From NCBI GenBank assembly GCA_900546735.1, contig URDW01000001.1, forward strand, positions 1-42,604: a DNA stretch of 42,604 nucleotides, read 5' to 3'. Origin of the DNA: an uncultured Oscillospiraceae bacterium (lineage in GTDB: Bacteria > Bacillota > Clostridia > Oscillospirales > Acutalibacteraceae). Shown piece after piece: positions 33,143 through 41,099 of this stretch (position 1 is the stretch's first letter; each line of letters opens with the position of its first letter). The position numbers and the translations under genes were made by a program. The notes beneath the pieces were generated by a model. It ran no database searches and was not told the origin of the DNA. It saw nothing but the letters and a program-made list of their open reading frames with translations.

Positions 33143-34345
33143 TCAGTCGCAAACTTCAAAGCCTGCGTCCAGCAGCGCTTTTTTGATCGCGGCAATGTGG
33201 TCGAAATCTCTTGTTTCCACGGCAATGCGCAGATAGCAGTCGGTGATGTTCATATCTAAATCAGTGCTGTCATAATTGACGCTGACCACGTTGGCGCCCA
33301 GGTCGGCCACAATGGCCGATACGCCGGCCAGCTGGCCCGGCTTGTCGGACAGGGCGATCGTGATGTTGGCGGTGCGCCCGCCCATTTTCAGGCCGCGTTC
33401 GATCACGCGCGACAAAATCGTAACGTCAATGTTGCCGCCGCTGACCAGGCAGCACACGTTTTTGCCGGTGATGTCCTCGGGCAGCTTGTCAAACAGCACG
33501 GCGGCAACCGGCACGGCGCCGGCGCCCTCGGCGATCAGCTTTTGCTGCTCCAGCAGGGTCAAAATGGCGGCGCTGATCTCGTCGTCTGTTACGGTCACGA
33601 CGCCGTCTACATAGTTTCTGCAAATGTCATATGTATTGTCGCCCGGGGTCTTTACGGCAATGCCGTCGGCGATCGTCTGTACCTTGGTGAGCGTTTCGAT
33701 CTGGCCGTCCATCAGGCTGTTGGCCATGGAGGGCGCACCCGCTGCCTGCACACCGTAGACCTTGCAGTTCGGGTTGATCTGCTTGATCGTGTAGGCCACG
33801 CCGGAGATGAGTCCGCCGCCGCCGATCGGCACCACGACCACATCGGCGTTTGGCAGCTGTTCCATAATCTCCAGGCCGATCGTGCCCTGACCGGCGATCA
33901 CGTCTTCGTCGTCAAACGGGTGAATGAACGTGTAGCCTTTTTCCTCTTTCAGTTCAATGGCTTTTTGGTAGGCGTCGTCATACACACCGTTTACCATGCA
34001 CACTTCGGCGCCGAAGCGCTTGGTGGCCTCCACCTTGGAGATGGGGGCGCCGGCCGGCAGGCAGATCAGCGATTTGATACCGTTTTTCGTTGCGGCCAGG
34101 GCAACGCCCTGCGCGTGATTACCGGCCGAGCAGGCAATCACGCCGTGTGCCTTTTCCTCGTCGCTGAGCTGTGAAATTTTAAAGTAGGAGCCGCGTATTT
34201 TAAAAGAACCGGTTACCTGCAGGTTTTCCGTTTTCAGGTAAACGTTTGCTTTCGGGCTGATGTTTGGCGCCAGGATCATATCGGTTTCGCGGATCACGTC
34301 TTTAAGAACACGCGATGCGCGGTAGACCTTGTCAAGTGTAAGCAC
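33143..34345 (-). CDS. ilvA: Threonine ammonia-lyase with C-terminal ACT domain
   Basis: 400 residues. PLP domain with the Schiff-base lysine in TGSFKIRGSYF, CSAGNHAQGVA, the phosphate loop PIGGGGLISG and GAGAVPVAA, then a single C-terminal ACT domain (from about residue 325: ITIALSDKPGQLAGVSAIV). It converts threonine to 2-oxobutyrate and ammonia. The roughly 400-residue, one-ACT form is common in Firmicutes and can be biosynthetic or catabolic. Start GTG 34345 has GAGGG 6-8 bases upstream and gives the usual MLTLDKVYRA N-terminus; ATG 34372 lacks a site. Confidence 0.95.
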   Translation of the reverse strand: MLTLDKVYRASRVLKDVIRETDMILAPNISPKANVYLKTENLQVTGSFKIRGSYFKISQLSDEEKAHGVIACSAGNHAQGVALAATKNGIKSLICLPAGAPISKVEATKRFGAEVCMVNGVYDDAYQKAIELKEEKGYTFIHPFDDEDVIAGQGTIGLEIMEQLPNADVVVVPIGGGGLISGVAYTIKQINPNCKVYGVQAAGAPSMANSLMDGQIETLTKVQTIADGIAVKTPGDNTYDICRNYVDGVVTVTDDEISAAILTLLEQQKLIAEGAGAVPVAAVLFDKLPEDITGKNVCCLVSGGNIDVTILSRVIERGLKMGGRTANITIALSDKPGQLAGVSAIVADLGANVVSVNYDSTDLDMNITDCYLRIAVETRDFDHIAAIKKALLDAGFEVCD

Positions 34346-34399
34346 GTTTTTCCCTCTTTCCGTTTTTGTCATGGTTGCTTTTACCGCATTAATACATTT

Positions 34400-34428
34400 A
34401 TTTTAATACTGATTTTATGGTTTGTCAA
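34400..34428 (-). promoter_or_regulatory. Promoter of ilvA-ridA
   Basis: Minus strand: TTGACA (34428-34423), 17-bp spacer, TAAAAT (34405-34400). Confidence 0.82.
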
Positions 34429-34499
34429 TGGCGCATACACGTTAGAGCGGATAAAATCCGTACAGCCTTTGCGCGGTGGGCGCACCGGCGGATTTGCTA

Positions 34500-34529
34500 T
34501 TGACTTTAAAACGCATTATGCGTTATTAT
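34500..34529 (+). promoter_or_regulatory. Promoter with central palindrome, lipoprotein gene
   Basis: TTGACT (34500-34505), 18-bp spacer, TATTAT (34524-34529). The spacer holds the perfect palindrome AACGCAT-T-ATGCGTT (34510-34524), which a repressor bound there would place between the two boxes. Confidence 0.7.
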
Positions 34530-34571
34530 AAGTTTGTAGTATTTTTTGTACTGGAGAAGGAGAGACTGTTC

Positions 34572-35402
34572 ATGAAAAAGTTTACAAAACTGATGGCCGT
34601 GCTGCTTTGTGCGGCGCTGATCGCCGTTTGTTTTGCCGGCTGTTCCGGCAGCGGGGATGACAAGGCGGAAAATCCTCTGATCGTCGGTTACTATGCCGGG
34701 GACGATGCTTATTTCGCACTGGATGGCGAGGGTAAGGCAACCGGTGTGTTTGGCGAGATCGTCAATTATGCTTATGAAAATTATCTGTCGGGTACATATG
34801 ATGCGCTGCAGTTTGTGGAAATGACGGACGACACGGTGCTCGGCGGCGACAAGCAGCCGCTTCTTGCCGTTGGCAAACTGCAGAAACACCAGGATGCGAA
34901 CGACCGTCTTTACGGCTGGACGCAGACGATTTTGGAAAACCGCGTGATCGCCGTTGCGCCGGCCGGCAGCAACGCCGGCAGTTTTAACGATTTAAGCGGC
35001 AGAAGCGTTACGAAAGTGGGCGATGTGGCTGCTGCGGCCATGGCAAACAACAGCGCGGTTGCCAATCTGCCGGCGTCTGTCACAACGGCAGAGCTGGACG
35101 CGGCGCTTTCTGCGCTGCAAGGCGGCACCACCGACTTTGTGCTGGTGGATGAAATGACGTTCTACACCTCTGACCAGAGCGACAGCTTCACGGTGCTGGA
35201 GCCTGTGCTCGATACGCAGGAATTTGCGATTCAGGTGGCCGACGACGAGTGGGATCTGCTGCAAACGCTCAACGAAGCGGTGCATGACATGCTGACCAAT
35301 ACCGACAACGGCGATACCCTGACCCCGGCTGTGGAAAAAGCATTCGGTTATGATGCGGTGTCTGACGCGATCCGCGACTATGTCGTACTTGTGGAAAACT
35401 AA
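34572..35402 (+). CDS. Solute-binding lipoprotein (amino-acid ABC type)
   Basis: 276 residues. Lipoprotein signal peptide with a lysine-rich start, hydrophobic core and lipobox CFAGC (Cys at about residue 22), then a periplasmic-binding-like fold of the SBP_bac_3 type (LIVGYYAGDDAYFALDGEGKATGVFGEI, DLSGRSVTKVGD, DFVLVDEMTF). It would capture a small solute, possibly an amino acid, outside the membrane. No permease or ATPase gene is adjacent, so it is either an orphan binding protein or has a sensory role. ATG 34572 has AAGGAGAG 8 bases upstream. Confidence 0.85.
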   Translation: MKKFTKLMAVLLCAALIAVCFAGCSGSGDDKAENPLIVGYYAGDDAYFALDGEGKATGVFGEIVNYAYENYLSGTYDALQFVEMTDDTVLGGDKQPLLAVGKLQKHQDANDRLYGWTQTILENRVIAVAPAGSNAGSFNDLSGRSVTKVGDVAAAAMANNSAVANLPASVTTAELDAALSALQGGTTDFVLVDEMTFYTSDQSDSFTVLEPVLDTQEFAIQVADDEWDLLQTLNEAVHDMLTNTDNGDTLTPAVEKAFGYDAVSDAIRDYVVLVEN

Positions 35403-35422
35403 TGCCTGGGCAAAGAATCATG

Positions 35423-35450
35423 GCGGCTGCTTTTGCAGCCGCTGTTTTTT
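35423..35450 (+). terminator. Terminator of lipoprotein gene
   Basis: GCGGCTGC, loop TTTT, GCAGCCGC, then TG and seven T. Confidence 0.92.
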
Positions 35451-35462
35451 TGTGGTTTTTGG

Positions 35463-35491
35463 TTGACAAATAGGGCCAAATCCAGTATAAT
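35463..35491 (+). promoter_or_regulatory. Strong promoter in front of truncated tRNA-Ser
   Basis: TTGACA (35463-35468), 17-bp spacer, TATAAT (35486-35491), both consensus. Originally the promoter of a chromosomal tRNA-Ser; now it drives a truncated copy. Confidence 0.85.
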
Positions 35492-35510
35492 CTTTGTTGC
35501 AAATGGAAGC

Positions 35511-35544
35511 GTATCGAAGTGGTCATAACGGGCCTGACTCGAAA
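35511..35544 (+). pseudogene. tRNA-Ser 5' fragment 1
   Basis: 34 bases identical to the intact tRNA-Ser from its D-arm region through the anticodon loop CTCGAAA (35538-35544); identity stops there. The bases 5' of it (GGAAGC) are diverged from the acceptor stem. No T-arm follows. Confidence 0.8.
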
Positions 35545-35628
35545 ATTTTCGAAAAAGTGTCAGTTTTGTCCGCCTAAAATCCAGTGTTTCTGCGGGCTCC
35601 CGCAGTTCGAAAAACCGAATATTTTGCA

Positions 35629-35653
35629 GTTCTTTCCGTCAGTTCTTTCCAAA
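35629..35653 (+). repeat. 25-bp direct repeat, copy 1 (tRNA-Ser scar unit)
   Basis: Exact 25-bp match to 35819-35843. It contains two GTTCTTTCC words and also resembles one arm of the inverted repeat at 36049-36080, next to the integrase. Confidence 0.85.
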
Positions 35654-35683
35654 AGTTTTGGGAACGATTTTCGGATTGACATA

Positions 35684-35724
35684 TGGAGAGTTGTCCGAGT
35701 GGTCGAAGGTGCAGCACTCGAAAT
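35684..35724 (+). pseudogene. tRNA-Ser 5' fragment 2
   Basis: GGAGAGTTGTCCGAGTGG and the following bases through the anticodon loop CTCGAAA (35717-35723) are typical of the 5' part of a serine tRNA, of another sequence type than fragment 1 and the intact gene. Similarity again stops just behind the anticodon loop. TTGACA at 35677-35682 directly abuts it. Confidence 0.7.
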
Positions 35725-35818
35725 CTTGCGGGGAGCTGTCCGTTTCGTCCACCAAAAACCTTGTAACCGTGCGGGTTTTACCCGGTTCGAAAATTGAATA
35801 AGTTTGCTGTTCTTTCCG

Positions 35819-35843
35819 TCAGTTCTTTCCAAAGCCCTTTTTC
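35819..35843 (+). repeat. 25-bp direct repeat, copy 2 (tRNA-Ser scar unit)
   Basis: Second copy of the 35629-35653 repeat, 190 bp downstream, in the same position relative to its tRNA fragment. Confidence 0.85.
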
Positions 35844-35883
35844 ACCGGAAAAAGGCAGGAAAAAATGACGGCTGAACATATAG

Positions 35884-35972
35884 GGAGCGGTATCGAAGTG
35901 GTCATAACGGGCCTGACTCGAAATCAGGTAGTCCTCACGGGCTCGTGGGTTCGAATCCCACCCGCTCCGCCA
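35884..35972 (+). tRNA. tRNA-Ser (anticodon CGA)
   Basis: Acceptor stem GGAGCGG (35884-35890) pairs with CCGCTCC (35962-35968), discriminator G, encoded CCA (35970-35972). Anticodon arm CCTGA-CTCGAAA-TCAGG gives CGA, reading UCG serine codons. A type II variable arm (GTCC...GGGC) and T-loop GGTTCGAATCC are present. The leftward integrase gene ends 117 bp downstream, so this copy is probably the 5' or restored end of an integrative element. No clear promoter directly upstream. Confidence 0.95.
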
Positions 35973-36048
35973 TCGAAAAATCCAGTAACCATGCGGGTTT
36001 CTGGATTTTTTCTTTTTTGTGCCCGCTCCAAAAATCACCCGGTTTTGG

Positions 36049-36085
36049 GCTGTTCTTTCCATAATTTTGGAAAGAACAGCTTTTT
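36049..36085. terminator. Inverted repeat between tRNA-Ser and integrase
   Basis: GCTGTTCTTTCC (36049-36060) / GGAAAGAACAGC (36069-36080), perfect 12-bp stem, followed on the plus strand by TTTTT. It may end the tRNA transcript and may also be part of the attachment region, since its arm matches the scar repeats upstream. Confidence 0.7.
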
Positions 36086-36088
36086 GCT

Positions 36089-37300
36089 TTATGCCCCACT
36101 TTTTTCTGCGTTTTGCTCCCATCTGCTGCCGAAATCGCCCGCTTCGGGAAGCGGCATTCCACTCACCATCGCCTGCGCCGAGGAGAGTTTCGAACTGTAA
36201 TCCAGATGGGCGTAAATGTTTGCCGTGGTGGAAAAATCCGAATGTCCCAGCCAGTCCTGAATCTGCTTGAGCGGTACGCCGTTTGCCAGCAGGAGGGATG
36301 CGCAGCTATGCCTGAGATCGTGGAAGCGCATTTTCTTCATGCCGTGCCGTTGGATGAATGCGGGGAATTGCGAGGTCAGGTAATCGGGCTTCATTCGCTC
36401 GCCCAGCTCATCTACGAAGACGAAGCCGTCGTATTCATAGTTGTAGCAGTTGCCGCAGACCTGCTTGTTCAGCTCCTGCGCCGCCTTGACCTCTGCAAAA
36501 TATTCCTTGAATCTTCCCACCAGCGGCAGGGTGCGCATACTGGATTTGGTTTTTGCCGACTCCTGCTCGATGACCTGCGTTTTCCCGCCCACATTGACGG
36601 AGGTCACCGTCCGTTTGATGGTCAGCGTTCCCCGCTCAAAGTCGATAGCGTCCCACTTGAGCCCCAGCACCTCTCCACGGCGCAGACCGTAAAAGGCGGC
36701 GACCAGCACCGGCAGCTCAAGCTTTGTACCCTTGACCACTTCAAATAAGTGCTGAAGCTCCGCCGCATCCAGAAATACCGGCTGGAAATCATTCTTCTTT
36801 GGGCGGTCTACCTTCATCGCCACGTTCTGCGCCACCAGATCGGTTTTCATGGCGTATTTCAGCGCCTGATGGATCACCGCATGGTAGTGGATGACGGAAT
36901 TGGGCTTGACGGTTTTTAGCTTTTCCGAATAAAACTGCTGGATGTGTCTTGCTTCCAAGTCCTTTAGGGTAATCGGTTTATTCCGGAAATACGGCTCGAT
37001 GGTCTGCCTTACCATGCTCTCATAGGAACCGAAGGTGGTGGGTTTCACCCTGACCTTGACGATTTCCAGCCAGCCGAGCAGATAGTCTGCAAACAGCATA
37101 TTGGAACAAAGCTCGCCGATCTCTGCGGGTGGTTCAAAGGCGTTACGGATTTTCACAAGCTCCGCTTCGGCTTTTCGTTTGTTTCCCTTTTCGGGAAGTC
37201 CGGTGGATATGTACTTGACGTGCCGTTTGTTTCGGCTGTCGTAATAGCTGAGCACGACATAGTAGTATCCCTTTTTAACCTGTAAATGTCCTGATACCAT
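36089..37300 (-). CDS. Tyrosine site-specific integrase
   Basis: 403 residues. N-terminal arm-binding region, SAM-like core-binding domain (about 60-170) and catalytic domain with R207 in YGLRRGEVLGL, HDLRHSCASLL (H327, R330), LGHSDFSTT and nucleophile Y363 in IYAHL. It integrates and excises the element, most plausibly at the tRNA-Ser anticodon-loop region beside it. ATG 37300 has GGAGG 10 bases upstream; an in-frame ATG at 37333 precedes that site. Last gene of the leftward series, next to the attachment site as is usual. Confidence 0.95.
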   Translation of the reverse strand: MVSGHLQVKKGYYYVVLSYYDSRNKRHVKYISTGLPEKGNKRKAEAELVKIRNAFEPPAEIGELCSNMLFADYLLGWLEIVKVRVKPTTFGSYESMVRQTIEPYFRNKPITLKDLEARHIQQFYSEKLKTVKPNSVIHYHAVIHQALKYAMKTDLVAQNVAMKVDRPKKNDFQPVFLDAAELQHLFEVVKGTKLELPVLVAAFYGLRRGEVLGLKWDAIDFERGTLTIKRTVTSVNVGGKTQVIEQESAKTKSSMRTLPLVGRFKEYFAEVKAAQELNKQVCGNCYNYEYDGFVFVDELGERMKPDYLTSQFPAFIQRHGMKKMRFHDLRHSCASLLLANGVPLKQIQDWLGHSDFSTTANIYAHLDYSSKLSSAQAMVSGMPLPEAGDFGSRWEQNAEKSGA

Positions 37301-37430
37301 ATTTGTTTTACCTCCGTTCTTTGTATTTGGCATTCACGGACAGTCCGGCACCGACAAGGCCATTCTACCTTGCCGGCACCGTTCTTTCCATTGTGCGATT
37401 TGGTTGCTTGCAAACACTTATTAGTTCGAA

Positions 37431-38354
37431 TCAGCGGCTGTCCCTGTCCCGTTCCCGTCTGCGCTGCCATTGCTCCAACAGCTTGATGACCGTATCGCAG
37501 ACCTGCTTGTCCGTGTAGCTCTTCGGGAAATATTTGCGTATGTCTTCCCGCTTGAATTTGTACTGTTCCTGCTGGTTGGGCTTTTGCTCGGCGAGGATGT
37601 CGTAGATCGTCTGGTCTTGCAGTACCCCCTCCTGCGAGAGTTTTTTAAGCCGTATGCTCTGTGCGTGAGACGGCGTGCAGTCGTTTAGCTCCATTGCGTT
37701 TAACAATACCCGTTGTTCCGACTGCTCTAAGTACGAAATTTCTACCGCAGGATTGAAAGCGATTTTGTTTTCGTCTACCATCGAGAGCAGTTCAGGGATT
37801 AAGTAGGTTAAACGGATATATCTGCGGACTTGGTCTTTGCTTTCACCTGCATCGTCGGCTACTTTTTCCACACTCAACAACTTCTCTGCAACTTGCACAG
37901 AAGCTTTACCTTGATGTTTTATTGCATCTAATTTCATCTTGTAAGCAAACGCCTTTTCGCTGGGCAAAATATGTTCCCGTTGCAGATTAGCGTCCACCAT
38001 TGCAATCACTGCTTCATCGTCGCTCATCTCTCGAATGATTACGGGCATGGTTTCGATACCCAGCACCTGACACGCTGCCAGCCGCCTGTGCCCGGAGATC
38101 AACTCGTACCCGCCCTCCGGTAGCGGTCGTGCGAGCGCCGGTGTGAGCGTCCCGAACTTCTGGATGCTATCGATCAAGTGTTTCATTTCCTCATCATTTT
38201 GGATTTTGAATGGGTGATCTCTGAACGGGTACAGCTCAGTAAGCGGAATCTCTTTGACTCGCTCCAGCTTTGCATCGTCCCGCTCCTCTTGTGAGGAAAA
38301 CAACTCATCTAATGAATTCATTGGTAAAGTAAAATCAGATCTTCGTTTTGTCAT
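37431..38354 (-). CDS. ParB/Spo0J-like partition protein of mobile element
   Basis: 307 residues. N-terminal ParB nuclease-like/CTPase fold with FGTLTPALARPLPEGGYELISGHRRLAA (the GHRR box), then MVDANLQREHILPSEKAFAYKMKLDAI and a HTH region with KDQVRRYIRLTYLIPELLSMVD. Element-borne ParB proteins assist segregation or act as regulators; no ParA gene is next to it. AAAGGAGG lies 8 bases before ATG 38354. Centromere sites could lie in the repeat array to the right (inference). Confidence 0.9.
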   Translation of the reverse strand: MTKRRSDFTLPMNSLDELFSSQEERDDAKLERVKEIPLTELYPFRDHPFKIQNDEEMKHLIDSIQKFGTLTPALARPLPEGGYELISGHRRLAACQVLGIETMPVIIREMSDDEAVIAMVDANLQREHILPSEKAFAYKMKLDAIKHQGKASVQVAEKLLSVEKVADDAGESKDQVRRYIRLTYLIPELLSMVDENKIAFNPAVEISYLEQSEQRVLLNAMELNDCTPSHAQSIRLKKLSQEGVLQDQTIYDILAEQKPNQQEQYKFKREDIRKYFPKSYTDKQVCDTVIKLLEQWQRRRERDRDSR

Positions 38355-38368
38355 GATGTTTGCCTCCT

Positions 38369-38707
38369 TTATTGCCATTTCAGATTGCTTTCACCGGGGC
38401 GGAGAAACACCGCTTCGATATCCGCCTGAAACTTGTGCCAGCGCAGCGCTTCCGCTTTCAGCATCGGCGCATCGATAAAGCCGAGTGCGTTTGCTTTCAC
38501 GGCAAGCTGGTTGATGTTGTTGCCGATGGCGGAAAGCTGTCGCATTGCTTCATAAAATCTTGTGTCCGGTTTTTCTTTCGGCTCATAGCCGTGCAGCAGG
38601 ATTCGGATCACCGCTGTCTCTGTAATTCCGCAAAGCTTCGCCTTGCGTTTTAATTCTCTGGCGTCCTGCGGGGAAAGCCAGAACTGTTTTTTGATTCTTC
38701 GTTGCAT
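38369..38707 (-). CDS. MobC-like relaxosome accessory protein
   Basis: 112 residues. N-terminal ribbon-helix-helix-like part (KKQFWLSPQDARELKRKAKLCG) and the MobC motif IGNNINQLAVKANALG in the middle. MobC proteins help a relaxase open DNA at oriT. No relaxase gene is within the window; it may lie beyond the right edge or be supplied in trans. AAAGGATG precedes ATG. Confidence 0.85.
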   Translation of the reverse strand: MQRRIKKQFWLSPQDARELKRKAKLCGITETAVIRILLHGYEPKEKPDTRFYEAMRQLSAIGNNINQLAVKANALGFIDAPMLKAEALRWHKFQADIEAVFLRPGESNLKWQ

Positions 38708-38822
38708 CTTTTTTCATCCTTTCTCTAAGGGGTATTAGGGTGCGCCCTAACGAGATTTACCGTTTTACGACCTTTGGGAGTACAAACGGTCTGCTCGCTA
38801 CGATAGCGCAGCCATTTTCTGC

Positions 38823-39083
38823 CTAACGTAATTCTTTCAAAATCGCATCTATACAGCGGATAATTTCATCCTTTTCAAGCTGCGGAATGGCTGCTCTCAG
38901 TTGCTTTAACTGCCGGAAAAGTCGGTAATCTTTTTCTCGGACTGTTGCTTCAACATTCATTCCAAGCCCCAGCCTCCGCAGATATTCTGAAAGAGAAAGC
39001 GCACAGTAATCGGCATTCTTCAAAAGCTTTTCTTTCTCCTCCGGCGTTACCCGCACATTGATTCCAAGCGTTTTGCTTCTCAT
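38823..39083 (-). CDS. Ribbon-helix-helix mobilisation-type protein
   Basis: 86 residues. GINVRVTPEEKEKLLKNADYCALSLSEYLRRLGLG is a ribbon-helix-helix DNA-binding pattern as in small MobC-like plasmid proteins; a charged helical tail follows. Its ATG overlaps the stop of the PC4-like gene (ATGA), with GGAGG 7 bases upstream inside that gene. Either a second relaxosome protein or an autoregulator. Confidence 0.75.
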   Translation of the reverse strand: MRSKTLGINVRVTPEEKEKLLKNADYCALSLSEYLRRLGLGMNVEATVREKDYRLFRQLKQLRAAIPQLEKDEIIRCIDAILKELR

Positions 39084-39301
39084 GCTTTCGCCTCCCCAAG
39101 TACGATTTTCAAAGCCTCCAACAGCTTCTGCGCTTCCTCCCGCTTCAGTGAAATTCCCTTTGAGGCGATGTCTCCCTGCCAGCGGCGGATGTCGATCATC
39201 GGATCATAAACGCCCCATTTAACAATATTGATTTCCTTGGTTACGCCGTCCGGCTTGCCGCCGAGCACGGCGATTTTCTTTACAATTTCATAGTTTGCCA
39301 T
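39080..39301 (-). CDS. PC4/YdbC-like single-strand DNA-binding protein
   Basis: 73 residues. EINIVKWGVYDPMIDIRRWQ followed by KGISLKREEAQKLLEAL matches the YdbC/PC4 coactivator fold, which binds single-stranded DNA. Likely supports replication or transfer of the element. ATG 39301 has AAGGAG about 10 bases upstream; the longer frame to 39358 crosses that site. Confidence 0.8.
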   Translation of the reverse strand: MANYEIVKKIAVLGGKPDGVTKEINIVKWGVYDPMIDIRRWQGDIASKGISLKREEAQKLLEALKIVLGEAKA

Positions 39302-39364
39302 AGCTTTTTTCTCCTTTTTTAATTTTTGTTTGTGACAGTTATGACGCTTGTGACGCACTTTTCG

Positions 39365-40381
39365 CTATATACCGTTTGCCCCGTCATTTGCGTCACCGCC
39401 GTCATGCCGTATGAACTTGATCAGCCTGCTCTGTCCTGTCCGTTTGGTGCGGTACTCGATTCCGGCGGGTTCCAGCACCTCATAGAAAAACTGCCCTAAG
39501 TACTTGGTTACCACATTGGGCGTGGTTTCGATTTCCGCCATATCTGCAATCAAATCGGTGGCAGTTCCTACCCATTCGGTGCGATTTTTCATAAATTCCA
39601 CAACCCGAAAAAGGAACTGCGGAATTTCTGCTTTGTGAATTTCCTCCGTATTTTTGCGCTCTACCAATTCCCATTTCAGGTCTTGAAACCGCAGGGTCAG
39701 TTCCTGATATTCCACATCCCGCCCACAGGCAAGAAGGGTGGCGTCCCTGCTGCTTCGCTTGCGCTTGAGCACATAATTGGTGTCCGCCGCCCCGGTAATG
39801 CCGGTAGAGCCGGATACCTCGTTGAACGGATCGTCCCCGTCCTTGAGCTTTCGCAGGTGGTGAACGAGGATGATAGAAATATTACGCTCGTCTGCAATCT
39901 TCTTGATGGCGGAAATGTCGTCGTAATCGTTGCCGTACATACCCGTTTTCCCGATACTTCCCTTGGAATCCCGCACCTTTTGGAGCGTGTCGATAATCAC
40001 CAGCTTTGTTTTCGGGAAGTCCTCCAGGAAGTTAATGATTTCTTCTTCCAGCCCGTTCCCAATCAAGCCGCAGGTCACAGACAAATGGAAACTCCGAGGC
40101 GGAGCATTGGTCAAATCGAAAAGCCGGTCTTTGATTCGTTTGAGCGTATCCTCCAAGCAAAGATACAGCACATCGCAGTGCATGGTCGGGATTCCCCAAA
40201 CGGAGAATCCTTGGGAGACTTGCAATCCCAGCCACAGCATCAGCCAGCTTTTGCCGATTTTGGCGGCTCCGCTTAGGACATTCACCCCTTGCGGGATCAG
40301 CCCGTCGACAATAAACATGGTCTTACTCATCGGTGTGGCCAGCAGGGTTTCTGCGTCCACGGTTACTAATTTTCTTTTCAT
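39365..40381 (-). CDS. RepA-like AAA/RecA-fold replicative helicase
   Basis: 338 residues. RecA-fold ATPase of the RepA/AAA_25 type: Walker A SGAAKIGKSW (K44), Walker B KLVIIDTLQ, the sensor-like ILVHHLRK and GSTGITGAADTNYVLKR. Such hexameric helicases open plasmid or element origins. ATG 40381 has GAAAGGA 9 bases upstream. The frame is open further upstream with a proline/arginine-rich translation that looks non-coding. Candidate partner of the repeat array at 41328-42040. Confidence 0.9.
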   Translation of the reverse strand: MKRKLVTVDAETLLATPMSKTMFIVDGLIPQGVNVLSGAAKIGKSWLMLWLGLQVSQGFSVWGIPTMHCDVLYLCLEDTLKRIKDRLFDLTNAPPRSFHLSVTCGLIGNGLEEEIINFLEDFPKTKLVIIDTLQKVRDSKGSIGKTGMYGNDYDDISAIKKIADERNISIILVHHLRKLKDGDDPFNEVSGSTGITGAADTNYVLKRKRSSRDATLLACGRDVEYQELTLRFQDLKWELVERKNTEEIHKAEIPQFLFRVVEFMKNRTEWVGTATDLIADMAEIETTPNVVTKYLGQFFYEVLEPAGIEYRTKRTGQSRLIKFIRHDGGDANDGANGI

Positions 40382-40508
40382 AAGTACATTCCTTTCATTT
40401 TTGCTTTTTGGACAGTTAGAACGCCGAAATCGAAGGGGTTGGTATAATTCCTTTCTGCACCCCGGTTCGGCGTCAAAAAGCCCTTGAAAACCGGGCATTT
40501 TCAGGCCC

Positions 40509-40865
40509 CTAATTGTCCGCTTTGCGCTTTCTTGCGCTCTCGTTTTTCTGCCTGCGGTGGACTTTTTTGCTGCAAACCGGGCAGTATTTCTGCCGGTTGG
40601 AATTTGGCACAAAAGTAGCCCCGCACTCGGCGCAGTGGTTAGTACGCTGTCTGAAAATGTCCGCATACAGTTCCTTTTCGGCGGGTAAAACCGCATTACG
40701 GAAATACCGGCACAACAGCGAATAGGAAATAGTCTGCGGGCAGATGCAGGGCTCGCCGTCATCCAGCAGCAGACAGTTGCCGTCATCATAATTGGCGCAC
40801 AGCCTTTTGATCAGCCGGTTGCACCGTGTGCGTTGGGACGGGGTAAGCCGCAGGATTTCAGGCAC
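40509..40865 (-). CDS. Cysteine-rich VLP domain protein
   Basis: 118 residues with eight or more cysteines: CNRLIKRLCANYDDGNCLLLD, CICPQ, CRYF, and a C-terminal zinc-ribbon-like CAECGATF...CPVC, ending in a basic tail. Matches the Cys-rich VLP family found on conjugative and integrative elements of Firmicutes; function unknown, zinc binding likely. GTG start with AAAGGAGGTG about 9 bases upstream; overlaps the HTH gene by 8 bases. Confidence 0.85.
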   Translation of the reverse strand: MPEILRLTPSQRTRCNRLIKRLCANYDDGNCLLLDDGEPCICPQTISYSLLCRYFRNAVLPAEKELYADIFRQRTNHCAECGATFVPNSNRQKYCPVCSKKVHRRQKNESARKRKADN

Positions 40866-41091
40866 TGGATTTCACCTCCTTTTTCTCTTCGGTCACAAAG
40901 TTGATTACACTGACTTTCGGGATTTTGAAACTATTGCCGATTTTGATTGCCTGCAATTCACCATCTTTGATGAGATCGTAAGCAAGCTGACGGCTGATGC
41001 CCAGCATTTCCCGAAGCTGCCGGACGGTCACGATGTCCGGATATTCCGGAAACATCATCTGATAAAGCTCTTTGAGCTCCGATTTTTTCAT
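40858..41091 (-). CDS. Excisionase-like helix-turn-helix protein
   Basis: 77 residues. DIVTVRQLREMLGISRQLAYDLIKDGELQAIKIGNSFKIPKVSVINFV is a winged MerR/Xis-type HTH (HTH_17). It may be a recombination directionality factor or a regulator of the operon it heads. ATG 41091 has AAAGGAGGA 10 bases upstream; ATG 41100 would sit on that site. First gene of the leftward series. Confidence 0.85.
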   Translation of the reverse strand: MKKSELKELYQMMFPEYPDIVTVRQLREMLGISRQLAYDLIKDGELQAIKIGNSFKIPKVSVINFVTEEKKEVKSSA

Positions 41092-41099
41092 AGCTTCCA

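Noticed and set aside
35560..36122. Two minus-strand frames with shared ERTDGKN-like peptides
   Set aside because: They arise from the 25-bp repeats and tRNA scars around tRNA-Ser and are not genes.
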